Assembly: GCA_018241325.1 (NCBI GenBank)
Contig: JAFEEB010000067.1
Coordinates: 1 to 49,937, forward strand
DNA from: Pseudomonadota bacterium
GTDB taxonomy: Bacteria; Pseudomonadota; Gammaproteobacteria; Burkholderiales; Burkholderiaceae_C
DNA length: 49,937 bases
Reading direction: 5' to 3'
The notes under the pieces are model-generated. The model was not told the DNA's origin and did not search any database. It worked only from the letters and a program-made list of their open reading frames with translations. The first letter of the stretch is position 1, and each line of letters opens with the position of its first letter. Below, piece by piece: positions 8,570 through 16,766 of this stretch. Made by a program: the position numbers and the translations under genes.

Positions 8570-9016
8570 ATGCTCGAGCCCATCCTCGCCTTCCTGCACA
8601 TCAGCGCCTTCATCGGCTGGATCGTGTTCGCCACCGCGCAGTCGGCGGTGTGCCGCGCCGCCTGGTTCAACGCCGCCAGCGTGCCGCGCCTGGTGCGGCT
8701 GGACAAGATCCTGTGGATCGCCACCGCCTTTGTTCTGCTGACCGGCTTGCTGCGCACCTGGCTGGGCACCAAAGGATTTGGCTGGTACTGGAGCAACCCG
8801 CTGCTGTGGGCCAAGTTCATCCTGTTCATGGCCGCCGCGCTGCTGCAAATCGGCCCCACGCGCGCGTACGGGCGCTGGCAGGCCGCGCTGGATGCGGGCG
8901 GCGCGTTGCCGGATGAGGCCGAGATCAACCGCGCGCGCAAGCCCATCATGCTGGGCACGCACCTGGTGGCGCTGATCCCACTGCCTGCCGTGTTTCTGGC
9001 GCGCGGATGGTGGTGA
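8570..9016 (+). CDS. DUF2214 family membrane protein
   Basis: Predicted inner-membrane protein of 148 residues with four hydrophobic segments at about 5-25, 47-68, 80-98 and 125-145, the second and third separated by WLGTKGFGWYWSNPLLWAKF, a pattern I associate with DUF2214. No enzymatic motif is visible and the family has no established function. The ATG at 8570 lies shortly after the 167-bp palindrome. Its stop overlaps the next gene by 10 bases, so it is probably co-transcribed with the ChbG/HpnK-type deacetylase gene, although that may reflect compact packing rather than joint function. Confidence 0.8.
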   Translation: MLEPILAFLHISAFIGWIVFATAQSAVCRAAWFNAASVPRLVRLDKILWIATAFVLLTGLLRTWLGTKGFGWYWSNPLLWAKFILFMAAALLQIGPTRAYGRWQAALDAGGALPDEAEINRARKPIMLGTHLVALIPLPAVFLARGWW

Positions 9017-9846
9017 GCGCCTTGCCCAAGCCGCTGGTGCTGTGCGCCGACGACTATGCCCAGCACGCCGGCGTGACGCAGGCCGTGCTGGCGCTGGCGG
9101 CGCAGGGGCGATTGAGCGCGACCAGCGCCATGGTGCTGTCACCCCGCTGGCGCGCCGACGCGGCGCCGCTGCGCGAGTTGCGCGAGCGCATCGACGTGGG
9201 CCTGCACCTGGACTTCACCAGCGACTTTGCCATCGCCGCCGGGCACGGCGTGCCGCTGGGCGCGGCCATGCGCCGGGCCTTGCTGGGCGGGTTCGACCCC
9301 GATGCCGCGCGCACCGCGATCGAGCGCCAGCTTGATGGGTTCGAGGCCGCTTGGGGAGCCCCGCCCGACCACGTGGACGGCCATCAGCACGTGCAGCAGT
9401 TCGCCGGCATCCGCCAACCGCTGGTGCAACTGCTGGCGCGGCGCTACGGCACGCGCGCGCCCTGGCTGCGCGTGTCGCGCGCGCCGGTGGGCCAGCGCAC
9501 GCTCAAGAGCCGGGTGATCGCGGGTTTGGGCGCAACCGCTCTCGAAACAATAGCTGCCAGCGCCCATCTGCCGTGTGCGCCGGCACTATCGGGCATCTAC
9601 GACTTCACGGGGGGCGAAGCCGCCTATGCGCAGCACATGGCGCACTGGCTGGCCGCGTCGCCCGCGGGCACCGTGCTGATGTGCCACCCGGGCGGCGCCC
9701 CCGCCGCCGGTGACGCGCCAGACCCCATCGCCACGGCGCGCCAGTGGGAATGGGCCCACCTGGCCGGCCCGGCGTTTGCCGCCGAATGCGCCACCGCCGG
9801 CGTGGAACGCGTGCGCGGCCGCGCGCTCTACCCAGCGCGCTTTTGA
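9007..9846 (+). CDS. ChbG/HpnK (YdjC-like) family deacetylase
   Basis: Metal-dependent carbohydrate deacetylase of 279 residues. The metal-binding pattern of the family is visible: Asp15-Asp16 in VLCADDYAQH, His66 in VGLHLDF and HVDGHQH with His125/His127. In this family ChbG deacetylates chitobiose, HpnK acts on hopanoids, and Francisella NaxD and its Bordetella relative deacetylate undecaprenyl-phosphate-linked N-acetylhexosamine. The following GT39 gene and the nearby GT2 and GtrA genes favour the NaxD/LgmC-like role. Residues about 180-195 (TIAASAHLPCAPALSG) are encoded by a probable copy of the ATAGCTGC repeat, inserted in frame. The start at ATG 9007 overlaps the upstream gene; GTG codons at 9010 and 9013 are alternatives. 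Confidence 0.85.
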   Translation: MVVSALPKPLVLCADDYAQHAGVTQAVLALAAQGRLSATSAMVLSPRWRADAAPLRELRERIDVGLHLDFTSDFAIAAGHGVPLGAAMRRALLGGFDPDAARTAIERQLDGFEAAWGAPPDHVDGHQHVQQFAGIRQPLVQLLARRYGTRAPWLRVSRAPVGQRTLKSRVIAGLGATALETIAASAHLPCAPALSGIYDFTGGEAAYAQHMAHWLAASPAGTVLMCHPGGAPAAGDAPDPIATARQWEWAHLAGPAFAAECATAGVERVRGRALYPARF

Positions 9847-9865
9847 CACCCGATCACCCCAGGCC

Positions 9866-11473
9866 ATGACCGACTCTTTCGCAAAGCCGCCCCGCGGCTG
9901 GCCCGCCGTCATCGCCCCGGCCCTGGCGCTGCTGCTGCTGGCCGCGCTGCGCCCGCTGGCGGTGCCCGACGAGGGGCGCTATGCCGACATCAGCCGCTGG
10001 ATGCTGGTGTCGGGCGACTGGCTGACACCGCGCCTGGACGGCCTGCCGTTCTTCCACAAGCCGCCGCTCACCCATTGGCTGCAGGCGGCCAGCATGGCGG
10101 TGTTGGGCGTCACGCCCTGGGCCGCGCGCGTGCCCGGCGTGCTGCTGGCCACGCTGATGCTGGCGGGCGTGTCGCTGGCCGGGCGCCGCCTGGCCGATGC
10201 CGCCCTGGCGCGCCGTGCCACCTGGATGCTGGGCGCCAGCGGGGGTTTCCTGATCGGCGGCCAGTACGTCAACCACGACATCGGCGTGGCGGCCTGGATC
10301 GCCAGCGCCATCTGGTGCTTCGTCTTCGCCTTGTGGGACGGCGAGCGCCCGCACGCCGGCTGGGCACGCGCCGGCTTTGCCGCCTGCGCGCTGGGCCTTC
10401 TGACCAAGGGGCTGATCGGCGTGGCCCTGCCCGGCCTGGTGATCGGCGCCTGGGTGCTGGCCACGCGCCAGTGGCGCAAGCTGCTGCACCTGCCCTGGCT
10501 CAGCGGGCTGGCGCTGTTCGCTCTCATCGCGCTGCCCTGGTTCTGGCGCGCCGGCGAGCGCTATCCGGGCCTGTGGAGCTATCTGTTCGGCGTGCAGCAG
10601 TTCACCCGCTACACCGGCAGCGGCTTCAACAACGAGCAGCCCTGGTGGTTCTACGGGGCGGCCTGCGCGCTGCTCATGTTTCCATGGGCCTTTTTTGCGG
10701 CGGGGGACGGCGTCGCCCGGCTGCGCGCGCTGGGCACCCGCCAGCCGCCTGCCGACAGCCCGCACCGCCGCCTGGCCGTGCTGTGCTGGATCTGGCTGGC
10801 CGCGATCGTGCTGTTTTTCTCGCTGCCGCGCTCCAAGCTGATCGGCTACATCCTGCCCGTGCTGCCGCCGTTGGCCCTGCTGGCTGCGCTGGGCTGGCAG
10901 CGGGCGCTGGGCCAGCGGCGCTGGGCGGATCGCGCCTTCGTGGCGCTGGTCCTGGGGGCCGCCACGCTGCCCGCGGTGCTGACCGTGATGGCGCCTCGCA
11001 TCGAGGCCGGCAAGCTGAGCGACGACGTGGCGCTGGCACTGGCCTGCCGCGCCGCGCCCGGCGACGCGGTGTACGTGATCGGCGGCTACCCGATGGACCT
11101 GGCCTTCGTCGCGCAGACGCAAACGCCGCTGCGCGTGGTGCGCGACTGGCCGCGCGAGCGCACCGAAGCCGGTGACAACTGGCGGCGCGAGCTGTTCGAG
11201 GCCGGTGATTTCGATCCCGCGGCCGCCGCCCGCATCCTGCTGGAGCCCCCGGCCCTGGCGCGCGCGGTGAACCAGCCCGGCGCCTGGCTGCTGGCCCCGC
11301 GCACGCCGGACGCCGCGCTGCGCCCGCTGATGGAAGGCTGGCAGCCGGTGTTTGCCGGCCACGCCTGGTCGCTGTACCGCTCGGCCGCGCCTTCAGCGAA
11401 AGGCCCAGAAGCGCCCCAGCACGAAGGTCTGCCCGGCTGCCACGCCCATGGCGGCAAACAGCGCCAGCCATGA
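9866..11473 (+). CDS. GT39-type (ArnT-like) lipid-linked sugar transferase
   Basis: Polytopic inner-membrane glycosyltransferase of 535 residues that would move a sugar from a polyprenyl-phosphate donor to lipid A or another envelope acceptor on the periplasmic side. The family Asp-Glu motif lies in the first periplasmic loop (LAVPDEGRYADISRWML), followed by FFHKPPLTHWLQAAS as in ArnT, then about ten membrane segments and a soluble C-terminal region from about 410. The start ATG at 9866 gives MTDSFAKPPRGWPAV and a good first membrane helix; the frame is open further upstream to 9710, but that part overlaps the deacetylase gene. The last 27 codons overlap the converging gtrA-like gene by 81 bases. 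Confidence 0.88.
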   Translation: MTDSFAKPPRGWPAVIAPALALLLLAALRPLAVPDEGRYADISRWMLVSGDWLTPRLDGLPFFHKPPLTHWLQAASMAVLGVTPWAARVPGVLLATLMLAGVSLAGRRLADAALARRATWMLGASGGFLIGGQYVNHDIGVAAWIASAIWCFVFALWDGERPHAGWARAGFAACALGLLTKGLIGVALPGLVIGAWVLATRQWRKLLHLPWLSGLALFALIALPWFWRAGERYPGLWSYLFGVQQFTRYTGSGFNNEQPWWFYGAACALLMFPWAFFAAGDGVARLRALGTRQPPADSPHRRLAVLCWIWLAAIVLFFSLPRSKLIGYILPVLPPLALLAALGWQRALGQRRWADRAFVALVLGAATLPAVLTVMAPRIEAGKLSDDVALALACRAAPGDAVYVIGGYPMDLAFVAQTQTPLRVVRDWPRERTEAGDNWRRELFEAGDFDPAAAARILLEPPALARAVNQPGAWLLAPRTPDAALRPLMEGWQPVFAGHAWSLYRSAAPSAKGPEAPQHEGLPGCHAHGGKQRQP

Positions 11474-11764
11474 GGGCCAGCCGGCGCCGCGCAGCAGCAG
11501 GCTGAAGACGATTTCGTTGACGGCAAAACCCGCCACGGCGGTGACGGCAAAACGCAGCAGGCTTTGCCCCACGCCCGTGCTGGCGCCGCGAAAGCTCAGC
11601 CAGCGGTGGCCGACGAAGCTGACACCGAAGGCGACGACGAAACCCAGCGCATTGGCCAGCTCGGGCCACAGGGCGGACTGGGCCAGGCCGAACACCGCGG
11701 CATGCGTGGCCGCCGCAGCCACGCCCACGGCGCCAAACCAGAAACCGGTGCGCGCCAGGCTCAC
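11393..11764 (-). CDS. GtrA-family membrane protein
   Basis: Small four-helix membrane protein (123 residues) of the GtrA type, thought to help flip or present undecaprenyl-phosphate-linked sugars. Four hydrophobic segments are visible, with the typical motifs NALGFVVAFGVSFVGHRWLSF in the middle and a basic C-terminus (VLGRFWAFR). The GTG start at 11764 overlaps the stop of the GT2 gene (GTGA), so the pair is coupled, as in GtrA-GtrB arrangements. A longer frame to 11974 runs through the GT2 gene and is rejected. The 3' end overlaps the converging GT39 gene by 81 bases. Confidence 0.88.
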   Translation of the reverse strand: MSLARTGFWFGAVGVAAAATHAAVFGLAQSALWPELANALGFVVAFGVSFVGHRWLSFRGASTGVGQSLLRFAVTAVAGFAVNEIVFSLLLRGAGWPSWLALFAAMGVAAGQTFVLGRFWAFR

Positions 11765-12732
11765 GGGCGCACCACGGGGGGCAGGCCCTGGCCCGCCTCG
11801 TCGGCCACCAGAAACAAGGGGCGCTGCTTGACCTCGTCGTAGATGCGCGCCACGTATTCGGCCAGCAAACCCACCGACATCAGCTGCACGCCGCTCAGGA
11901 ACATCATGCCCACCACCAGCGTGGCGTAGCCCGGCACGTTGATGCCCCGCCAGAAATACTCCACCACCACCCACAGGCCATAGCCCAGCGCCGCCACGGC
12001 CAGCGCCACACCCAGCAGGCCCAGCACGCGCAGCGGCGCGGCCGTGAAGGCCAGCAGGCCCGTGGTGCCCAGGCCGAGCGCGCCGCTCAGGCCGTAGCGG
12101 CTCTCGCCGGCGTGCCGGGGCAGCGGCTCGTAATCGAGCGCCACGCTGGGAAAGCCCACCCAGGCGTACAGGCCCTTCATGAAGCGGTGGCGCTCGGGCA
12201 GGGCCAGCAGCGCATCGACCACGCGCCGATCCAGCAGCCGAAAGTCACCCGCGTCGCGCGGAATGCGCACCCGGCTGCGCCAGTTGACGATGCCGTAGAA
12301 AGCGGCCACCAGGCGCCGGTGCAGGGCCGACTGATCGGCGCGCGTGCTGCGCACGGCATACACCACGTCGGCGCCGCCCTGCCAGTGGCGCAGCATGTCC
12401 GCCAGCAGGGCCGGCGGGTGCTGGCCGTCGGCGTCCATCAGCACCACCACCTCGCCGCGCGCGGCGGCGAGGCCAGCGGTCAGCGCCGCCTCCTTGCCGA
12501 AGTTGCGCGACAGCTGCACCAGGCGCAGCGCCGGCTCGGCGGCGCACAAGCGGCGCATCACCGCCACCGTGTCGTCGCGGCTGCCGTCGTCCACCACCAC
12601 CAGCTCCACGCGCGGCGACAGCGCCCGCAGCGCGAGCAGCACCCGCGCCAGCACGTCGGGCAGCGAGGCGGCCTCGTTGTAGGCCGGCATGACGCAGGAA
12701 ATCGACGGGATTCGGGCAGCGCGCTCGCTCAT
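11761..12732 (-). CDS. GT2 polyprenyl-phosphate sugar transferase (ArnC/GtrB-like)
   Basis: Inner-membrane-associated family 2 glycosyltransferase of 323 residues that would load a nucleotide sugar onto undecaprenyl phosphate at the cytoplasmic face. The N-terminal GT-A domain has SCVMPAYNEAASLPDVL, ELVVVDDGSRDDT and the metal-binding VVLMDADGQHPPA. Two C-terminal membrane helices (about 230-255 and 265-290) match the GtrB/DPMS-like architecture. It is coupled to the downstream gtrA-like gene by a 4-base overlap. With the converging GT39 and deacetylase genes it completes the set needed to build, deacetylate, flip and transfer a hexosamine. The sugar donor is inferred, not shown by sequence. 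Confidence 0.88.
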   Translation of the reverse strand: MSERAARIPSISCVMPAYNEAASLPDVLARVLLALRALSPRVELVVVDDGSRDDTVAVMRRLCAAEPALRLVQLSRNFGKEAALTAGLAAARGEVVVLMDADGQHPPALLADMLRHWQGGADVVYAVRSTRADQSALHRRLVAAFYGIVNWRSRVRIPRDAGDFRLLDRRVVDALLALPERHRFMKGLYAWVGFPSVALDYEPLPRHAGESRYGLSGALGLGTTGLLAFTAAPLRVLGLLGVALAVAALGYGLWVVVEYFWRGINVPGYATLVVGMMFLSGVQLMSVGLLAEYVARIYDEVKQRPLFLVADEAGQGLPPVVRP

Positions 12733-12745
12733 GGACGAATCATGC

Positions 12746-12775
12746 CAAAAGAAAACCCCGCCCGAATCGACGGGC
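12746..12775 (-). terminator. Rho-independent terminator of psiF
   Basis: On the minus strand an ACCCCGCCCG arm, a short loop and the pairing CGGGCGGGGT arm are followed by TTTTCTTTT. It lies about 30 bases after the psiF-like stop codon and just before the start of the GT2 gene, so it insulates the two. Confidence 0.85.
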
Positions 12776-12802
12776 GGGGTCTGGGGTGACCTTGCGGCGT
12801 GC

Positions 12803-13102
12803 TTATTTCTTCAAACACTCGCTCATGAAAGCCTTGCGCTCGTCGCCCTTCTTGCCGGTGGCGTCCTTGTTGCAGGCCGTCATTTTTTCCTGCTGGGTCA
12901 TCGGCTTGGCCGGGGCCGCGGGCTGGGCGCTGAGGCAATCCTTCATGAAGGCCTTGCGCTCGTCACCCTTCTTGCCGGCCGCCTGGGTGTTGCAGGTGCT
13001 CATCTTTTCCTGCTGCGCGGTCTTGGCGCTGGCGGCGGTGTGCACGGCGCCGAAGGACAGGGCCAGCGTGGTGGCGGCCATCAGGGACAACAGCTTGGTC
13101 AT
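12803..13102 (-). CDS. psiF: PsiF-repeat secreted protein
   Basis: Small exported protein of 99 residues with two PsiF repeats. A signal peptide occupies residues 1-26 (MTKLLSLMAATTLALSFG, cleavage near ASA-KT). Two copies of an approximately 28-residue unit follow (30-57 and 70-97), each with QQEKM, CN, GKKGDERKAFM and a second Cys, so each repeat probably forms one disulfide. The E. coli psiF gene is phosphate-starvation induced, but the molecular role is unknown. The ATG at 13102 has a strong AGAGGAGC ribosome site. It is followed by a good terminator, so the gene looks monocistronic. No Pho box was identified with confidence. Confidence 0.88.
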   Translation of the reverse strand: MTKLLSLMAATTLALSFGAVHTAASAKTAQQEKMSTCNTQAAGKKGDERKAFMKDCLSAQPAAPAKPMTQQEKMTACNKDATGKKGDERKAFMSECLKK

Positions 13103-13262
13103 GGAAGCTCCTCTTTCTCGAGTGCGGGGTTGACACGGAATCCCGGCGCCATCTTGGCACACCGCGATGACAGTGACAACGCGCGGTCGCCCCCGGCGGA
13201 TGACCGCCGCCACCCGAATGTGTGGCAAAAGTTACGCTGGGCGGGCCCCGTAAAATCGGCCG
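13103..13262. promoter_or_regulatory. Divergent psiF/argS intergenic region
   Basis: 160 bases separate the divergent starts. For argS a TAAAAT hexamer at 13251-13256 lies only six bases before the ATG at 13263; if it is the -10 element, the transcript would have almost no leader. No clear -35 consensus is seen 16-18 bases upstream. For psiF only the ribosome site is clear. Confidence 0.35.
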
Positions 13263-14966
13263 ATGCAGTCGGTCAAACAACAACTGCTCGCGGCGCTGGC
13301 CGTCGAGCTCGAGCACCTGGCGCCCGGCGCCGGGGTGGGCGCCGCCCTCGAATCACCCCGGCAGGCCGCGCACGGCGACTGGGCCTGCACCGCGGCCATG
13401 CAGCTGGCCAAGCCCCTGAAAGCCAACCCGCGCCAGCTGGCCGAGCAACTGCGCGGCGCCTTGATGGCCAATGCCGTCTTCGCGCGGTGGGTGGCGGCCA
13501 TCGAACTGGCCGGCCCCGGTTTCCTGAACCTGCGCCTGACGCCCGCCGCCAAACAGCAGGTGCTGCGCCAGGTGCTGACGCAGCGACAGGACTTCGGACG
13601 GCAAGCCGCGGACGGCGCGCCGATGATCGTCGAGTTTGTCAGCGCCAACCCGACCGGGCCGCTGCACGTGGGCCACGGCCGGCAGGCCGCGCTGGGCGAC
13701 GCGCTGTGCAACCTGTTCGCCAGCCAGGGCTGGCGGGTGCACCGCGAGTTCTATTACAACGACGCGGGCGTGCAGATCGACACGCTGACCACCTCGGTGC
13801 AACTGCGCGCGCAAGGCTGCAAGCCGGGCGACGCCGGCTGGCCCGAGGCCGCCTACAACGGCGACTACATCCAGGACATCGCCGACGACTTTCTGGCCAA
13901 AAAGACCGTGCAGGCCGACGACCGCCAATTCAGCGCCAGCGGCGACGTGCACGACCGCGAGGGCATTCGCCAGTTCGCCGTGGCCTACCTGCGCCACGAG
14001 CAGGACAAGGACTTGCAGGCCTTTGGCCTGAAGTTCGACGAGTACTACCTGGAGTCCAGCCTGTACTCGTCCGGCCGCGTCGCCGCCACCGTGCAGCGGC
14101 TGATCGACGCCGGCAAGACCTACGAGCAGGACGGCGCGCTGTGGCTGCGCACCACCGAGTACGGCGACGACAAGGACCGCGTGATGAAGAAGTCCGCCGT
14201 GACCACGGCAGACGGGCGCACCTCCGAAGGCGGCTACACCTACTTCGTGCCCGACGTGGCCTATCACGTCACCAAGTGGGAGCGCGGCTATCGCAAGGCC
14301 ATCAACATCCAGGGCACCGACCACCACGGCACCATCGCGCGCGTGCGCGCCGGGCTGCAGGCCGTGGGCCTGGGCATTCCCGCGGGCTACCCGGACTACG
14401 TGCTGCATACCATGGTGCGCGTGGTGCGCGGCGGCCAGGAGGTCAAGATCAGCAAGCGCGCCGGCAGCTACGTCACGCTGCGCGACCTGATCGAATGGAC
14501 CAGCGCCGACGCCGTGCGCTTTTTTCTGCTGTCGCGCAAGCCCGACACCGAATACACCTTCGACGTCGATCTGGCGGTGCAAAAGAACAACGACAACCCG
14601 GTGTACTACGTGCAGTACGCGCACGCTCGCATCTGCTCGGTGCTGCAAGCCTGGGGCGGCGATGCCAACACGCTCGTGAACGTGGATCTGGCCGCGCTGG
14701 ACACGCCGGCGGCCCAGACCCTGATGCTGCACCTGGCGCGCTACCCGGACGTGCTGGCCGGCGCGGCGCAGGACTTTGCGCCGCACGACGTGGTGTTCTA
14801 CCTGCGCGAGCTGGCCGCCAGCTACCACAGCTACTACGACGCCGAGCGCATCCTGGTGGATGACGAAAGCGTCAAGAATGCCCGCCTGGCGCTGGTCGCC
14901 GCCACCGCGCAAGTCCTGCACAATGGCCTGTCCATCCTGGGCGTGTCGGCTCCGGTTCGCATGTAA
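13263..14966 (+). CDS. argS: Arginyl-tRNA synthetase
   Basis: Class I aminoacyl-tRNA synthetase that charges tRNA-Arg; 567 residues, normal for the family. The N-terminal additional domain (1-110) recognises the tRNA D-loop. The HIGH-type signature is HVGH at 135-138 within [20 protein letters not shown], and the KMSKS-type loop is [17 protein letters not shown] near residue 400. The DALR anticodon-binding domain fills the C-terminus and ends [11 protein letters not shown]. The start ATG at 13263 gives the usual [12 protein letters not shown]. It is followed after 11 bases by the SPOR gene and, further on, by dsbA. Confidence 0.96.
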   Translation: MQSVKQQLLAALAVELEHLAPGAGVGAALESPRQAAHGDWACTAAMQLAKPLKANPRQLAEQLRGALMANAVFARWVAAIELAGPGFLNLRLTPAAKQQVLRQVLTQRQDFGRQAADGAPMIVEFVSANPTGPLHVGHGRQAALGDALCNLFASQGWRVHREFYYNDAGVQIDTLTTSVQLRAQGCKPGDAGWPEAAYNGDYIQDIADDFLAKKTVQADDRQFSASGDVHDREGIRQFAVAYLRHEQDKDLQAFGLKFDEYYLESSLYSSGRVAATVQRLIDAGKTYEQDGALWLRTTEYGDDKDRVMKKSAVTTADGRTSEGGYTYFVPDVAYHVTKWERGYRKAINIQGTDHHGTIARVRAGLQAVGLGIPAGYPDYVLHTMVRVVRGGQEVKISKRAGSYVTLRDLIEWTSADAVRFFLLSRKPDTEYTFDVDLAVQKNNDNPVYYVQYAHARICSVLQAWGGDANTLVNVDLAALDTPAAQTLMLHLARYPDVLAGAAQDFAPHDVVFYLRELAASYHSYYDAERILVDDESVKNARLALVAATAQVLHNGLSILGVSAPVRM

Positions 14967-14977
14967 GCAACACGACG

Positions 14978-15706
14978 ATGATGAAATCTCGACAACTGGG
15001 TGGTACCGCCCTGGGACTGATCTTGGGCGCCCTGGTGGGCCTGGCGGTGGCGCTGGGCGTGGCCATCTACGTGGCCAAGGTGCCGGTGCCCTTCGTCAAC
15101 CGGGGCGCCGGGCGCACCAGCGGCCAGGATGCGGCCGAAGCGGCCAAGAACCGCGACTGGGACCCCAACGCCCCGCTGCGCAACCGCGGCGACGCCAAGG
15201 CGCCCAGCGCCGGCGGCGGCGTGGCGCCGGCGCCGCTGCCGGCGCCGATCCCCAGCCCGGCCGACGCCACGGCCACGCGCCCGCTGCCCGCACCGGCCGA
15301 GGTCAAGCCGGCGGACACCGCAACGGCCGCCGCCAAGCCGGCCTCCAAACCCGAGCGCGCCGCCGACAAGCCGCCCGCCACCGCCACCGCCACCCGCACG
15401 GCACCATCCAACGACCCGCTGGGCGAACTGGCCGCGGCCCGCGCCGGCGCCGGTGCCGCCAATGCCGACCCCTTCACCTACTTCGTGCAGGCCGGCGCCT
15501 TCCGCGGGCAGGAAGACGCCGACGCCCAGCGCGCGCGCCTGTCGCTGATGGGCGTGGAGGCGCGCGTGAGCGAGCGCGAGCAGGCCGGGCGCACGGTGTA
15601 CCGGGTGCGCGTGGGCCCGTTCCAGAATCGCGACGCCGCCGACCGTGTGAAGGGGCGGCTGGATGACAATGGCTTCGACGCGGCGCTGGTGCGCGTGCAG
15701 AAGTGA
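14978..15706 (+). CDS. FtsN-like SPOR-domain membrane protein
   Basis: Bitopic cell-envelope protein of 242 residues. A single membrane helix lies at about 8-35 (GGTALGLILGALVGLAVALG), followed by a PVPFVNR turn, a long Ala/Pro-rich periplasmic linker (45-155) and a C-terminal SPOR domain at about 163-240 (YFVQAGAFRGQEDADAQRAR, VRVGPFQNRDAADRVKGRL). SPOR domains bind glycan strands lacking stem peptides at division sites, so a role at the septum is likely. ATG codons at 14978 and 14981 are both possible. It follows argS at 11 bases and precedes dsbA, a common arrangement in this group. A structured 3' repeat begins at its stop codon. Confidence 0.88.
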   Translation: MMKSRQLGGTALGLILGALVGLAVALGVAIYVAKVPVPFVNRGAGRTSGQDAAEAAKNRDWDPNAPLRNRGDAKAPSAGGGVAPAPLPAPIPSPADATATRPLPAPAEVKPADTATAAAKPASKPERAADKPPATATATRTAPSNDPLGELAAARAGAGAANADPFTYFVQAGAFRGQEDADAQRARLSLMGVEARVSEREQAGRTVYRVRVGPFQNRDAADRVKGRLDDNGFDAALVRVQK

Positions 15707-15842
15707 AACACCCCCAGGCTGCGCGGACTGCGTTCCGCTTCGCCTCCCCCTCGAGGGGGCATCGCCAGTGGCCGGGGAAACCCCGGCCACGGCGATCGCT
15801 GGCTTGGCCTGCTCCGCGGCCATTCGGCTCCTTGGGTTTCAT
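15707..15842 (-). repeat. 3'-end structured repeat element, copy 2
   Basis: Directly abuts the stop codon of the SPOR gene and is the inverse orientation of copies 1, 4 and 5, i.e. the same orientation relative to the preceding gene. In the transcript it can form two strong hairpins: CTCCCCCTCGAGGGGG at about 15748 and GTGGCCGGGG-AAA-CCCCGGCCAC at about 15769-15792. It ends with the GGCCTGCTCCGCGGCCATTC and TGGGTTTCAT edge typical of the family. A second partial copy of that edge follows at about 15889-15916. Confidence 0.75.
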
Positions 15843-15936
15843 CCAACGCGGGTGGTGCGAAGCTCAAGGGGTTGGTGGGACAGCCTGCTCCGCGGCCATT
15901 CGGCTCTTCGGGTTTTACCGAGGGCCGCTGATCGCG

Positions 15937-15966
15937 TTCCGAGCTCGGGAACTTGCCTGTAACAAT
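15937..15966 (+). promoter_or_regulatory. Candidate dsbA promoter
   Basis: TTCCGA at 15937-15942 and TAACAAT at 15960-15966 are spaced 17 bases apart, a plausible sigma-70 pair. A strong AAAAAGGAG ribosome site at 15985-15993 precedes the dsbA ATG at 16003. Prediction from consensus only. Confidence 0.4.
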
Positions 15967-16002
15967 CGGGCTCCATAGGGGCGCAAAAAGGAGAAACCCA
16001 AC

Positions 16003-16638
16003 ATGAAACGACGTGAATTCACCCTGGCGGCCGCGGTGGCCGCGCTGCCGGGCCTGCTGAGCGCTCCCGCACACGCCCAGCAGGGCAAGGGCTATGCGGA
16101 GCTGGCGCAGCGCGCGCCGGTGGACACCAAGCCCGGCGAGATCGAGGTGATCGAGTTTTTCTCGTATGGCTGCGTGCACTGCAAGCACTTCGAGCCCATC
16201 GTGGACGCCTGGACCAAAACCCTGCCCAAGGACGTCAAGTTCCGCCGGGTGCACGTGGGCTTCCAGAGCAGCTTCGAGCCGCTGCAAAAGATTTTCTACT
16301 CGCTCGAGGCCATGGGCGCGGTCACGGACGAGATGCAAAACAAGGTCTTCAAGGCCTTGCAAGACGATCGCGTTCGCCTAGACAAGCCCGATGTGCTGTT
16401 CCCCTGGATTGCCAAGCAGGGGCTGGACCAGGCCAAGTTCGAGACCGCCTACAAGGGCTTCGGCGTGGCCACGCAAATCCGCAAGGCCGTGCAGTTGCAA
16501 GACGCCTACAAGGTCGAGGGCACGCCGGCCCTGGGCATTGCCGGGCGCTACTACACCGACGGCTCCATGGGCGGCGGCTTCGAGCCCATGCTCAAGATCG
16601 CCAACCAGCTGATTGAGCAGGTGCGCAAGGGCGGCTGA
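16003..16638 (+). CDS. dsbA: Periplasmic thiol:disulfide oxidoreductase DsbA
   Basis: Oxidises cysteine pairs in proteins entering the periplasm. The 211-residue precursor starts with a signal peptide (MKRREFTLAAAVAALPGLLS, cleavage near AHA-QQ at 25-26). The thioredoxin-fold active site is Cys57-Val-His-Cys60 in EFFSYGCVHCKHFEP; enterics have CPHC and several betaproteobacteria have Val at this position. The cis-Pro loop is in VEGTPALGIAGRYY near 175, and an all-helical domain is inserted between. The ribosome site AAAGGAG is strong, and a clear terminator follows at 16676, so it is probably transcribed from its own promoter. Confidence 0.94.
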   Translation: MKRREFTLAAAVAALPGLLSAPAHAQQGKGYAELAQRAPVDTKPGEIEVIEFFSYGCVHCKHFEPIVDAWTKTLPKDVKFRRVHVGFQSSFEPLQKIFYSLEAMGAVTDEMQNKVFKALQDDRVRLDKPDVLFPWIAKQGLDQAKFETAYKGFGVATQIRKAVQLQDAYKVEGTPALGIAGRYYTDGSMGGGFEPMLKIANQLIEQVRKGG

Positions 16639-16675
16639 TCGCCCCGTGCGCAGCGCGCGCCGGCCGATCCGCACC

Positions 16676-16698
16676 AGCCCGCTTCGGCGGGCTTTTTC
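16676..16698 (+). terminator. Rho-independent terminator of dsbA
   Basis: AGCCCGC-TTCG-GCGGGCT stem-loop followed immediately by TTTTTCG, about 40 bases after the dsbA stop. The UUCG tetraloop and uninterrupted 7-bp stem make this a confident call. Confidence 0.9.
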
Positions 16699-16766
16699 GT
16701 GCGTTTTCGCGATTCGGACGGCGCCAAGGCACCCGTACAATCACCGCAAACACGAAAGCAAAAAAC

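Noticed and set aside
9710-9865. Upstream extension of the GT39 frame by 52 codons
   Set aside because: It overlaps the deacetylase gene out of frame and does not resemble an N-terminus of the family; ATG 9866 gives a normal start before the first membrane helix.
15820-15960. Short open frames in the repeat region upstream of dsbA
   Set aside because: They recur only because the repeat recurs, lack ribosome sites and have no conserved protein features.
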